A DNA stretch of 64,000 bases from Paenibacillus xylanexedens (GCF_007676705.1 NZ_VEBF01000003.1:558001-622000), one strand, 5' to 3'; shown: positions 1-7,953, counted from the stretch's first letter. Program-made: numbers and translations. The notes: generated by a model from the letters alone, not told the origin.

Positions 1-827
1 TTATCGATCCTGGCATGTTTTCGTCCAAGCACGTTAACACTCACCCCGCCAATGGCACATCCGTCTGACTCCACAACATAATAGTCCCATTCACGAATCA
101 GGTAACGATGCATTCGGACAGAAGAATAATCAGGCGGGCATAGATTGCTATCGATATCCTTCTCACCGTCCGACCAGACTTTTATGGCATGATCAAAAGC
201 ACGACTACAAATCTCTGTAAGTACAGCAGCATCTTCCTGCTGTGCTCGTCGTAAGCCGATTGCAGAATGTACCCGCTTCGGTTGCACTGGTTCGGACTTT
301 ATTTTGAACAGTTCAAAATAATCGTAGTTCTCCTGGTCCACTAGCTTTCTACGAGAGACATAACGAAAACCCATATGCTCCAAAACTTTGCGTGACGGCT
401 GGTTGAACGGCTTCACAATGCCCACGATTCGATTCAGCAAAGTATGCTCAAATAAATATGATGTTAGGGCTTGAACAGCCTCTGTGACGTATCCTTTATT
501 CCGGTAATCCCGGGAGATGGCGTAGGCCACTTCCCGGTCTCCTTGATCCAGCATGTCATTCGGAAACACCCCGCACCAACCGATGATGCGCTGATCTTCA
601 TTGTGTACCACGGCAAGTAGGATGCGTACATCTTCCGGGTTGAATTGCTCGTAACTGCTTACGACAAATTGTAAAAATTCGCGCAGCTGCTCCTCGGTCA
701 TTTTCCAATCCGGCAGGATATCCGTGATTTCGGGTTGTTGGATTAATGCATGCACGGCAGCCTGATCTTCCATCGTAAATGGACGCAGCGTAATGGAGTT
801 TGAATGGATGAATAATTGACTTTTCAT
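1..827 (-). CDS. Tandem GNAT N-acetyltransferase, 3' end cut by window
   Basis: The frame is open from an ATG at 827 to the window edge with no stop, so about 275 N-terminal residues are visible. The first half resembles a RimJ/RimL-type GNAT (SITLRPF start, a GWCGVFP strand, AYAISRDYRNKGYVTEAV acetyl-CoA loop, then NRIVGIVKPFNQPSRKVLEHMGF, the usual N-x2-S-x3-LE-x-GF ending). After a short linker a second GNAT-like region begins (SAIGLRRAQQEDAAVLTEIC) and is cut off. Such double GNATs acetylate amines or protein N-termini from acetyl-CoA, but the substrate here cannot be read. An AGAGGTG ribosome binding site precedes the ATG. Upstream lie an intrinsic-terminator-like hairpin and a long stem, so the gene may be attenuated. 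Confidence 0.85.
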   Translation of the reverse strand, partial: MKSQLFIHSNSITLRPFTMEDQAAVHALIQQPEITDILPDWKMTEEQLREFLQFVVSSYEQFNPEDVRILLAVVHNEDQRIIGWCGVFPNDMLDQGDREVAYAISRDYRNKGYVTEAVQALTSYLFEHTLLNRIVGIVKPFNQPSRKVLEHMGFRYVSRRKLVDQENYDYFELFKIKSEPVQPKRVHSAIGLRRAQQEDAAVLTEICSRAFDHAIKVWSDGEKDIDSNLCPPDYSSVRMHRYLIREWDYYVVESDGCAIGGVSVNVLGRKHARID

Positions 828-857
828 ATAAAACACCTCTGGGGATTTATTTAGGAT

Positions 858-895
858 GACAACAAAGAGGAGCACCTCCAATAGAGGCACTCCTC
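858..895 (-). terminator. Intrinsic terminator-like hairpin ahead of the GNAT gene
   Basis: On the minus strand GAGGAG-TG-CCTC pairs with GAGG-TG-CTCCTC around a 5-nt loop, followed by TTTGTTGTC. It lies 31 nt upstream of the GNAT start and 174 nt downstream of the stalk-lipoprotein stop. It could terminate the lipoprotein transcript or act as an attenuator of the GNAT gene. Confidence 0.6.
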
Positions 896-929
896 GATCC
901 GTTTCCTCATTTCAGAAACGCCGAAGCTC

Positions 930-1012
930 CTCGTAATGGGTCAAAAGGACACACGTATCCCGTTCATGGTCTAACGGAATTTTTGCGGTGTTCTTTTCAC
1001 GATCATTACGAG
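930..1012 (-). other. 83-nt long-stem RNA-like element between lipoprotein and GNAT genes
   Basis: A perfect 9-bp closing stem (CTCGTAATG at 930-938 with CATTACGAG at 1004-1012) encloses further complementary pairs: AAAAG with CTTTT, ACAC with GTGT, and CCGTT with AACGG around an 8-nt loop. The result is one long interrupted hairpin. It is followed on the minus strand by the hairpin GTTTC...GAAAC (901-919) and then by the terminator-like stem at 867-895. I do not recognise it as a known riboswitch class. Confidence 0.5.
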
Positions 1013-1068
1013 AAATCTGGCATATTCTGAAATCCCCTCTCATACTAAGGCTTACTTATGACTCTCAC

Positions 1069-2604
1069 TTAAGGACGGTCAATGTAAATCCAGCCTGTTT
1101 CTTGTTCTTTATCTACAGTAGCTCCAAGGGATTCAGCCACAAAGCGCAGCGGCACATATGTCTTGCCGTCCTTGCCTACATAGGCGGATTCCACCAAGGT
1201 CACTTCTTTACCAGCTACCGTTGCCTTCTTGGAACCTACAGTCAGGATAATCTCATCCCCAGTGATGTCATCAATGACAACGATTTGGTTCGAGCCTTTG
1301 GTCCATTTCACTTCAGCATCCAATTCTTCGGACACGTAGCGAAGCGGAACAAATGTTGTATTCTTAACGGTGATCGCTCCAGCGTATTCATCATCCGGGA
1401 AGAGCACTACACTTTTACTCGTGATCCCGGCTTCATCTTTCAGCAATTGATACGCCAGTGAATTGGAATCGAAATTGCGCAGCATCTGACCAGGCGTAAT
1501 ATCATCCTTCATCAGATCCAAAACGCCACCCGTTACATCCACTTCGTCGACTGCAACCGTTCCACCGATATTCCACTGTTCACTGTTACCACTTACGGTT
1601 ACGGAGTTCAGCGGCAGATCTTCGGAAGCAGGCAGTGCCACTTTCAGTTCAAAGTTTTGCTTGCGAACATCCAGCTTGCTGTCGAGATAGAAGTCCAATT
1701 TCAGTTTGGTTTCTGTGCCAAATACCGTTTTGAATTCAGGGGTCTCATTCAACAGGTTGTTCAGTTCCTGATCATAATTGACCAGCATACTGTCCAGTCC
1801 CACTTTGATCATCGCATACAGTGATGCAACAGCTTCATCTTTCGATTCAGGAACGATTGAATTCAGCGTGTTGTCTCCCCCACCTTCTACCTCATTAACG
1901 GCTTCAAGTACAGGGTAGAACACATCATACAGATCTCCAATCAGATCTTTCAGTCCTTGCTCATCCTTCGAAATACTCGTCAGGAATGGTTTGACCATGG
2001 CAAGCATCTCTTCACCACTAATCTCCATGTGCAGCTTGGAGAGGCTAAGTGCTTCGCCATTCACGGATTCCTGTACCGGAGTCACGGAGATGTTCTTCGG
2101 ATTGGACAGGTGCTTCAGGACAAAAGAGAACAGTTTCGGGGAAAGTTCCTCGAGTTGCTTCTCCAGAGCTTTCGTATCTACCATCGGAAGAGCTTGTGCA
2201 TCCTGGAACGTATCCAAAGATATGTACAGAGGTTTCTGGGCTCCGTCCAGATCAATGACCAATTGAGACTCATTCATGGACAGGTGGAAAGGTAACTTCG
2301 TTCCCTCCATGCTGAATGTGCCTTTCACTGATGCTGTGTTAGCATCTTTCATTTTGGCTTGATCAATATCCAGGGATATGGAATTAATGAGTTCGATCAT
2401 TTCAAGGTCTTTCTCTGTGGCAAATTCCGCAGCCGGTTCTATGTTTATATTCATGGATTGTCTGGATTCACCGGACTTGATACTCGCGCCATTAGCCATG
2501 GCTTTGCCAACATCTACTCCACCCACAGCCTGACATCCTGTAAGAACAACCATTAATAATACGAGTGGCACTGCCATCCATTGGACTAACTTTCGATTCG
2601 TAAT
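1069..2604 (-). CDS. Copper amine oxidase N-terminal (stalk) domain lipoprotein, apparent ATT start
   Basis: A lipoprotein signal peptide (hydrophobic run ending VVLTGC, with the Cys lipidated) is followed by about 370 residues with no recognised fold. Two tandem stalk-type repeats end the protein (TFVPLRYVSEELDAEVKW and TYVPLRFVAESLGATVDK), the family known in Paenibacillus as copper amine oxidase N-terminal domains. It is probably surface-anchored; no catalytic motif is visible. The first in-frame ATG (2577) has no ribosome binding site and gives a signal peptide without positive charges. The AAGGAGG site sits 7 nt before an in-frame ATT at 2604, which restores an N-R-K n-region (ITNRKLVQW...). 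I therefore place the start at ATT; the conservative alternative is 2577 (502 aa). Confidence 0.75.
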   Translation of the reverse strand: MTNRKLVQWMAVPLVLLMVVLTGCQAVGGVDVGKAMANGASIKSGESRQSMNINIEPAAEFATEKDLEMIELINSISLDIDQAKMKDANTASVKGTFSMEGTKLPFHLSMNESQLVIDLDGAQKPLYISLDTFQDAQALPMVDTKALEKQLEELSPKLFSFVLKHLSNPKNISVTPVQESVNGEALSLSKLHMEISGEEMLAMVKPFLTSISKDEQGLKDLIGDLYDVFYPVLEAVNEVEGGGDNTLNSIVPESKDEAVASLYAMIKVGLDSMLVNYDQELNNLLNETPEFKTVFGTETKLKLDFYLDSKLDVRKQNFELKVALPASEDLPLNSVTVSGNSEQWNIGGTVAVDEVDVTGGVLDLMKDDITPGQMLRNFDSNSLAYQLLKDEAGITSKSVVLFPDDEYAGAITVKNTTFVPLRYVSEELDAEVKWTKGSNQIVVIDDITGDEIILTVGSKKATVAGKEVTLVESAYVGKDGKTYVPLRFVAESLGATVDKEQETGWIYIDRP

Positions 2605-2679
2605 ATGATCTCCTCCTTAGAAAAATATGGTTCATTTCCATTATGAAGGTACAGGTAATTCTTGTAAACGGATACGCAA

Positions 2680-2712
2680 AAAATAAACCAAAAGGCCGGA
2701 ACATGTCCGACC
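2680..2712 (-). terminator. Intrinsic terminator after the small acidic gene
   Basis: On the minus strand GGTCGGA pairs with TCCGGCC (one G-U pair) around the loop CATGT, followed by TTTTGGTTTATTTTTT. It lies downstream of the 42-residue acidic ORF and upstream of the stalk lipoprotein. Confidence 0.7.
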
Positions 2713-2784
2713 TCTGGTCTATCTATATTTCAGCATATCGTAAGATTCGATAAAATATCCTGCTTCATTATGCAATGCTGGGAG

Positions 2785-2913
2785 TTATTCTTGCTCCTGA
2801 TCTTCTGCCTGATCTTCATCAGTTTCTTCATCTTCCGCAGTTACGGGAGTCTCGAATTGATCCGGCTCGTCCTCTTGAATCGCTTTGTTCTCTTCGTTCT
2901 GATCCTGTGTCAT
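2785..2913 (-). CDS. Small acidic hypothetical protein, 42 aa
   Basis: A short ORF starts at ATG (2913) 8 nt after a GAGAGGG ribosome binding site and ends in TAA, followed by a good terminator. The product begins MTQDQNEENKAIQEDEPDQF and is extremely acidic and polar: the second half is mostly Glu, Asp and Gln (AEDEETDEDQAEDQEQE). It has no Cys, no hydrophobic segment and no recognisable domain, so it is probably disordered and cytosolic. It stands between the Ntn-hydrolase fusion gene and the stalk lipoprotein on the same strand. The function is unknown. The correct start signal, stop and terminator argue that it is real. Confidence 0.6.
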   Translation of the reverse strand: MTQDQNEENKAIQEDEPDQFETPVTAEDEETDEDQAEDQEQE

Positions 2914-3049
2914 ATCGCATTCCCTCTCTTCTACCGGATTGTCATGTCATCAAGGCCTGAGCCTTGTGTCTATCAATAACCCGAATAGGCGTAATTCAAA
3001 CCTGTCCCAGCGTCGGCCAACCATTTTCCATCATCATTTCAGTGCTCAT

Positions 3050-4564
3050 TTAGAAAACATAAAAGACGATCCCATTTCCACTTGCAGCCGTTGCCTGAAA
3101 TAAGGCCTGGATATCATCCACGGTCTGAACGATCTCCTGAAATGTCTCTTCTGCATCCCAATCTTCCATAACAGGGTAGACGCCTTCAGCGATCATCTGG
3201 TCCAGACTATACCGCTGCTTTAATTCTTCCGGTGTGAGCTGCTCCAATGCCATGTAGGCTTCCAGCACCTGCTCGTTACTAAGCAAAAACAGATCCATGT
3301 CCGAATAGTTTCCCAAGTATTGCTCACCTGCGAGAGGTACCACATATCCCAGGGGCGGCTCCCCTTCTACCAAGTTACCGTTCAGCGTGAATTGAAGCAT
3401 CTGCCACGTTTTATCAATATCCAGATCAACTGCACAATCATGCACACTGATCTCACCTGACTTGATAGATTCAATGAGCTCCTTCGTTACCACAAGATAT
3501 CTGCCGGACATTCCCATACCGTTATCCCTCCTGTGTAATTCGTTCTGTTGTTCCCCATTAACCGTGCTTGATGTAAAAGAATCGGGGTATTGTGCCATAT
3601 AGTGAATCAACTCATCAGGTATAGCCCACTTGAACACACTAGTCAGTAGAGGATTACGAAAAAAGGATCGAACCGCTTCCATATTTATGTCCGCTGAATA
3701 ATCTTCAAATAGGAGCTCTTCTCGCTCCCCTGATCGACACTGCAGATTTGCCACCTGTGCAAGCGAAGATTGTTCAAAGATGAAGTCAATCATACGAATA
3801 ACAACAGGTTTTACATACTTTGACGTTGTTAAATGTACTTCCATTCGCTGCAGATCATAGATTAAGGAAAATACCGTATCTTCGCGTTTGGCAGAAGCCA
3901 GTACCTTGAAGAGTGCGTCTGGATTATCAAGAAATGTCCCGGAATTAGTATAAATGTCGGCAACACATGAAAACCGATCCATTGAATTCTTCTCATAATC
4001 GTCCCATTGTGACCATACATTCTGCCCTGACTCCAGTTCACTTATTGCATCACTATATGCGGTATTTGTAATTACTGGCGCCTCCAAAGGCGCGGAATGC
4101 ACACACATATGACCCTGGAGAAACTCCACAATTACATAATTCCCGGTGCGATCTGCGATTAAATAATGCAACTGGGAAGTGCTCTGATCTATTCGGATTT
4201 TCCCCGCTGCCTCCAATGCTTCATCTACAGTACTGCATGTATCCAAAAGATACTGTATCCACTGAAGCTCACTTACAACTGGAAGGCCGTCTTCAGCTGG
4301 ATAATGGGTCGACCATAACGTGGTCTGTTCAATCACAAGCCCTGCTTCATTTATTCCTCCATTGGGATTCTCCTTCCCTACTTGAGAAACGGTTAGACTC
4401 CCATAGACTGAAGTCCATGATGCAGGAAGTGATGGAGGCATGATCAAGGCAGTTTTGTGCAGACCACGTTGATTTGTGAAAAGATATACTCCATCGTAGA
4501 TCACATCCTGATTTTTGCAGACCCAAAAGTTCTCTTGAGATTTCACTGCGAATGCTGTGCTCAT
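3050..4564 (-). CDS. Choloylglycine/penicillin-acylase-like Ntn hydrolase fused to DUF1877, Ser in nucleophile position
   Basis: Residues 1-330 align by eye with linear amide C-N hydrolases (choloylglycine hydrolase/penicillin V acylase): an N-terminal STAF, NQD, GGINEAGLVIEQTTLWST matching the family's G-M-N-E-x-GL block, an LHYLIADRTGNYVIVEF strand, and ITNTAYSD. In that family the residue after Met is the catalytic Cys; here it is Ser (MSTAF, codon AGC). From about residue 349 (GMGMSGRYLVVTKELIESI) to the end the protein matches DUF1877/YfbM, including DIDKTWQMLQFTLNG and LTPEELKQRY. There is no signal peptide. The start overlaps the upstream HTH gene by ATGA after a GGAGGGGGAGAA site, so the start is secure and the pair is coupled. 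The amide substrate is unknown. Confidence 0.8.
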   Translation of the reverse strand: MSTAFAVKSQENFWVCKNQDVIYDGVYLFTNQRGLHKTALIMPPSLPASWTSVYGSLTVSQVGKENPNGGINEAGLVIEQTTLWSTHYPAEDGLPVVSELQWIQYLLDTCSTVDEALEAAGKIRIDQSTSQLHYLIADRTGNYVIVEFLQGHMCVHSAPLEAPVITNTAYSDAISELESGQNVWSQWDDYEKNSMDRFSCVADIYTNSGTFLDNPDALFKVLASAKREDTVFSLIYDLQRMEVHLTTSKYVKPVVIRMIDFIFEQSSLAQVANLQCRSGEREELLFEDYSADINMEAVRSFFRNPLLTSVFKWAIPDELIHYMAQYPDSFTSSTVNGEQQNELHRRDNGMGMSGRYLVVTKELIESIKSGEISVHDCAVDLDIDKTWQMLQFTLNGNLVEGEPPLGYVVPLAGEQYLGNYSDMDLFLLSNEQVLEAYMALEQLTPEELKQRYSLDQMIAEGVYPVMEDWDAEETFQEIVQTVDDIQALFQATAASGNGIVFYVF

Positions 4565-5055
4565 TTCTCCCCCTCCTGATGTGAGAAGGGTGCAGATACA
4601 CTTGCCATGGACTCCGCTTTACTAAGCCATTCTTCAGAATGTTTGAGCGTTTTCTCGCCTCCCTGTTCAATGATCGCTGCAAATCTCGCAATTAAAGCCT
4701 GCTTGTGTTTCTCCCGCAGCAACTGGAGAAGCTTCATCTCGTAGGCTTTTTGCTCCTCTTCTTCCCCTTCCTTCTCTAACTTCTGTTGAATAAAAAGGAT
4801 CTGTACATCCACTGTATTTTCAGGTGTGAGATCACGCAAATAATGTTGTCCATCAATCAGCACTTCATGTTCGACATGAAAATAATCGGCCAGTTGTTGC
4901 AGTCTATCCTTAGGAATTGGTCGACGTTTCTTGACCCAGTCATTAAATTGCTGTGGAGTGAGTCCTACCTCTTTGCACACCTGAGTGTAAGATAACTGGT
5001 GAATATGAGCCAAGTACTGCAATACCGTCATTGAGGGCAATGAAACTTGATTCAT
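4561..5055 (-). CDS. XRE-family HTH transcriptional regulator
   Basis: About 164 residues. The N-terminal third carries a Cro/C1-type helix-turn-helix (LSYTQVCKEVGLTPQQFNDWVKK, then IPKDRLQQLADYF). The remainder is charged and helical (EKEGEEEEQKAYEMKLLQLL), likely a coiled coil for dimerisation. An upstream in-frame GTG (5073) lacks a ribosome binding site, whereas the ATG at 5055 has AAGGA 10 nt ahead, so I chose ATG. Its stop overlaps the start of the Ntn-hydrolase fusion. The promoter is embedded in twin palindromes (5091-5135), which suggests autoregulation of the two-gene operon. Confidence 0.85.
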   Translation of the reverse strand: MNQVSLPSMTVLQYLAHIHQLSYTQVCKEVGLTPQQFNDWVKKRRPIPKDRLQQLADYFHVEHEVLIDGQHYLRDLTPENTVDVQILFIQQKLEKEGEEEEQKAYEMKLLQLLREKHKQALIARFAAIIEQGGEKTLKHSEEWLSKAESMASVSAPFSHQEGEK

Positions 5056-5090
5056 GCACAACACGTCCTTCACAAATGTATTTTATTAAA

Positions 5091-5135
5091 TTGACATATA
5101 ATATGTCATTATACAGGAGACATATTATATGTCAA
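5091..5135 (-). promoter_or_regulatory. Sigma-A promoter overlapped by twin palindromic operators
   Basis: Two 17-bp arms (5091-5107 and 5119-5135) are perfect reverse complements, and each contains GACATAT-N-ATATGTC, itself a palindrome. On the minus strand this contains TTGACA (5135-5130), a 16-nt spacer and TATAAT (5113-5108). One operator covers the -35 and the other covers the expected start site, an arrangement expected for repression by the dimeric HTH regulator just downstream. Confidence 0.75.
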
Positions 5136-5239
5136 CAACGCTTTTTCACTTATTTTCATCCTTAATAAGACCGGGTAAACGATAGTACAGATTACAAATT
5201 GTTGACGGGAACACATATCATCTCAAGGAGGGCATACAA

Positions 5240-5704
5240 ATGAAAAAATTTGATTACAGCATCAATTATGAAGAGCTAGATCTGCGCAAACATCCTGAGC
5301 TGTACACCGTAGGCCGGGGCGAGCAGGGTGTTCTCATGGTTGAGCCGTACAAAGGCGAAATTCTGCCACACTGGCGGTTCAAGACACCCGAGATTGCGAC
5401 AGAGTCATCGGAGAAGATCTATGAGCTGTTTTTGGAGTATAAGAAAAAGGGAGATTTCGTTGGTATGGATATGGCTCGCAAATTTCTCCAGATGGGCTAT
5501 ACACGGGCCAGACGGTATACGAATCACAAAGGAGGACGCAAATATTCGAAGGAGGATGGCTCGATCCTGCCCTATCAGAATGATAAGGTGAAGGCAGAAG
5601 CGGCAGCCATATTCAAAGCGCAATGGGAGATTGCGAAGACGGATCCGGACTATGTGAAGATGAAGAAGGAGCATCGGGAAAAGTACGAGTCAGAGCAGAC
5701 GTAA
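5240..5704 (+). CDS. DUF4385 family protein
   Basis: A 154-residue cytosolic protein starting MKKFDYSINYEELDLRKHPE, 9 nt after an AAGGAGG site. The sequence (YRVGRGEQGVL-like N-terminus, PHWRFKTPEIA, DMARKFLQMGYTRARRYTNH, GGRKY) is what I know as DUF4385, a small conserved bacterial family of unknown function. It is rich in Lys, Arg and aromatic residues and has no signal peptide or membrane segment. It is divergent from the HTH/Ntn-hydrolase operon and shares the operator-bearing intergenic region, so that regulator might also influence it. The family assignment is from memory of the motif pattern. Confidence 0.75.
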   Translation: MKKFDYSINYEELDLRKHPELYTVGRGEQGVLMVEPYKGEILPHWRFKTPEIATESSEKIYELFLEYKKKGDFVGMDMARKFLQMGYTRARRYTNHKGGRKYSKEDGSILPYQNDKVKAEAAAIFKAQWEIAKTDPDYVKMKKEHREKYESEQT

Positions 5705-5806
5705 GAACATCGGGTAAACGATTGACTTATGGAAACATTTGTCTCAGAATCTATCTTGTTACTGTTCATTTTCAACCATTATATTGGAGAAGAGAGGCAT
5801 CCGATC

Positions 5807-7114
5807 ATGACCGATTCGTTCATTCAATTAAACTCAGGGCAAAATATCAGCATCAACGAATGCGAGCAAATTCAGGTAACCATTCAGTGTACATCAACCC
5901 CTTCTCCCTTGGATGTTAGCTGCTTTATGGTGAACGAAGAAGGAAAAGTTCCATCTGACGACTATTTTGTATTTTATAATCAGAAGGCTGATCCTCACCA
6001 TAGTGTACTTCTGCAACAGGCAGAGGAACTGCAATCCTCTTTTGTACTGGATACGAATCAATTACGGCAGGCTCCTGTGGAAAAATGTGTGTTTACGGCT
6101 ACTCTGGATGCGAGAGGCACATTTGCCGATGTTCAGGCATGTCAGGCGATTGTACAAGCAGGTTCCCAGCAGATTACCTATGAGATCACGCAAGTCACTG
6201 CGGAAACAGCACTTATTTTCATTGAAATCTATAAGTATCGTGACGGATTCAAAGTTCGTGCAATTGGACGAGGTTTCTTTGGTGGGTTGCAGCCGCTGGC
6301 AGAGTCATTTGGTGTTGAGATTGAGAGTAACGACACCTCGGAAGCTGAACAGGTCCTTCTCACGGCACGTGCTGAAGTTGCAGCGACCTCTCTTGAAGCC
6401 CCGGCATCTGTTGCTGTACCGAACACGAATCATGCACCACTAAACCTGACCAAGATCGATCTCCTCAAGCGTAAAGTAACCCTGTCTCTGCAAAAGAAAA
6501 ATATTGAACCTATACAGGCACGTGTTGCCGTCGTATTCGATGCATCAGGCTCCATGTACCATCTGTATCGAAAAGGCGTTGTGCAAGAAGCCTTCGAGCG
6601 TATCCTGGCGATTGCATCAGCGTTTGACGATAACGGAGAGTTGGACGTCTGGTTCTTTGCCAAAGACTTCTTGCGTGCCCCTAGCGTCACCGCCAGGGAT
6701 TTCGAGAATTATATTGAACGCACATATACGTTGGGAAGCAAAGGCGGTACCAACAACGAACCTCCTGTGATGCAGGATGTCATTCGCAAATACACGATCG
6801 AGGAACCTAATGTGAAGATCCCAACGTATATTATCTTTTTTAGCGATGGTGGAGTCAGTCAAAAAGGGAAAATCATGCGGCTTATTACCGAAAGCTCAAC
6901 CAAAAATCTGTTCTGGCAATTCGTCGGCTTGGGACAAGCCAATTACGGTATTCTGGAGAATCTCGATGATATGACTGGACGTTTCATCGATAATGCTGAC
7001 TTTTTTGCACTGGACGACATCTCCAAGATCAGTGATGAAGAATTGTATGATCGTCTCCTTACCGAATTTCCAGACTGGATGAAGGAAGCTCGGGCCAAAG
7101 GCATTTTGGCCTAA
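5807..7114 (+). CDS. TerD-vWA (TerF-like) protein
   Basis: Residues 1-175 form a TerD-type calcium-binding domain (INECEQIQVTIQC, DDYFVFYNQKADPHHSV, ALIFIEIYKYRDGFKVRAIGRGF GGL block). After a linker, residues ~215-435 form a von Willebrand A domain of the TerF type: VAVVFDASGSMYHLY gives the DxSxS metal site, followed by GGTNNEPPVMQDVI and YIIFFSDGGVS. Proteins of this set belong to tellurite/stress-response (Ter) systems and are thought to work in membrane-associated metal-sensing complexes. Here it stands alone, without terZABCDE. An upstream in-frame ATG (5729) would add 26 residues, but MTDSFIQLNSG at 5807 has a nearby AGAGAGG and begins the domain properly. Confidence 0.85.
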   Translation: MTDSFIQLNSGQNISINECEQIQVTIQCTSTPSPLDVSCFMVNEEGKVPSDDYFVFYNQKADPHHSVLLQQAEELQSSFVLDTNQLRQAPVEKCVFTATLDARGTFADVQACQAIVQAGSQQITYEITQVTAETALIFIEIYKYRDGFKVRAIGRGFFGGLQPLAESFGVEIESNDTSEAEQVLLTARAEVAATSLEAPASVAVPNTNHAPLNLTKIDLLKRKVTLSLQKKNIEPIQARVAVVFDASGSMYHLYRKGVVQEAFERILAIASAFDDNGELDVWFFAKDFLRAPSVTARDFENYIERTYTLGSKGGTNNEPPVMQDVIRKYTIEEPNVKIPTYIIFFSDGGVSQKGKIMRLITESSTKNLFWQFVGLGQANYGILENLDDMTGRFIDNADFFALDDISKISDEELYDRLLTEFPDWMKEARAKGILA

Positions 7115-7137
7115 AGCGTTCATCTCATATAAGTTAT

Positions 7138-7953
7138 TCAGGCTTGCACTTTCTCTGCTTTACCACCCTTGGAACGTGGCCTTAGCATACTTCCTACGAT
7201 TCGCAACATGGACTTGCGTGGCATGAGGCGGGAGAACTGCGCTGTCCAATAGTTTTGGGCCCCAGGCACAGCATAAGGTTTGCCTGACTCCAGCGCCCTC
7301 ATGGCCACTGCCACGACATGCTCAGGTGTATCACGTTTGCCCACGGAGGCTTCTTCAGCGCCCACTACATCAAAGAACGAAGTCTCAGTTGAACCCGGAC
7401 ATAGCGCTAAGAACTGAACACCACGCTTCCTGTTTTCTTCATATAAGGCCTCTGTAAAAGAAAGTACAAATGCCTTCGTCGCTCCATACACAGCCATATA
7501 CGGATCAGGTTGAAAGGCAGCCGTTGAAGACACATTAATGACAGCACCATGTTTCTTCTGCAACAAGCCTGGCAAGAAAAGATGTGTCATATTGGTCACG
7601 GCCAACACGTTCAACATAATCTCATCCTGCTGCCTGGAACCATCCACTTGTTCAAATAACCCATGAGTAGCGAATCCAGCATTGTTGATCAATATATCGA
7701 TCTGTATACCCCGATTCTGGCATTCCTCATATACGTTCCGTGGTGCCTCTACCTCGGAAAGATCCGATACGATTACCTCAGCCCTCACTTGATATGTACG
7801 CTCTATTCGTTCTGCCAATTGATTCAGTTTGGACTCCGTTCTGGCCACAAGCACGATATTTTTACCCTTGGAAGCCATTTCGAGTGCAAAAATCTCCCCG
7901 ATACCTGAAGAAGCACCTGTAATAAGTACCCATTGATGTTGACCCTTTTTCAT
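7138..7953 (-). CDS. SDR family NAD(P)-dependent oxidoreductase
   Basis: A 271-residue classical short-chain dehydrogenase. It has a Rossmann TGASSGIGE at the N-terminus, a basic residue after the second strand (LVARTESKLNQL, suggesting NADP), NNAGFATHG, a catalytic Ser in INVSSTAAF, and YGATKAF as the YxxxK pair. The C-terminus (YWTAQFSRLMPRKSMLRIVGSM) is like the DltE/YqjQ-type subgroup. The substrate is unknown. It is transcribed divergently from a TetR-family regulator, and its promoter carries the same operator sequence as the regulator's promoter, so it is probably the regulator's target. Confidence 0.9.
   Translation of the reverse strand: MKKGQHQWVLITGASSGIGEIFALEMASKGKNIVLVARTESKLNQLAERIERTYQVRAEVIVSDLSEVEAPRNVYEECQNRGIQIDILINNAGFATHGLFEQVDGSRQQDEIMLNVLAVTNMTHLFLPGLLQKKHGAVINVSSTAAFQPDPYMAVYGATKAFVLSFTEALYEENRKRGVQFLALCPGSTETSFFDVVGAEEASVGKRDTPEHVVAVAMRALESGKPYAVPGAQNYWTAQFSRLMPRKSMLRIVGSMLRPRSKGGKAEKVQA

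Noticed and set aside
930..1012. T-box riboswitch for the element before the GNAT gene
   Set aside because: Only about six bases (ACCGC) match the T-box core AGGGTGGNACCGCG; no specifier stem is seen.
1957..2295. Plus-strand ORFs (three frames) inside the stalk-lipoprotein gene
   Set aside because: They are antisense to a well-supported gene, lack ribosome binding sites and have no protein-like pattern.
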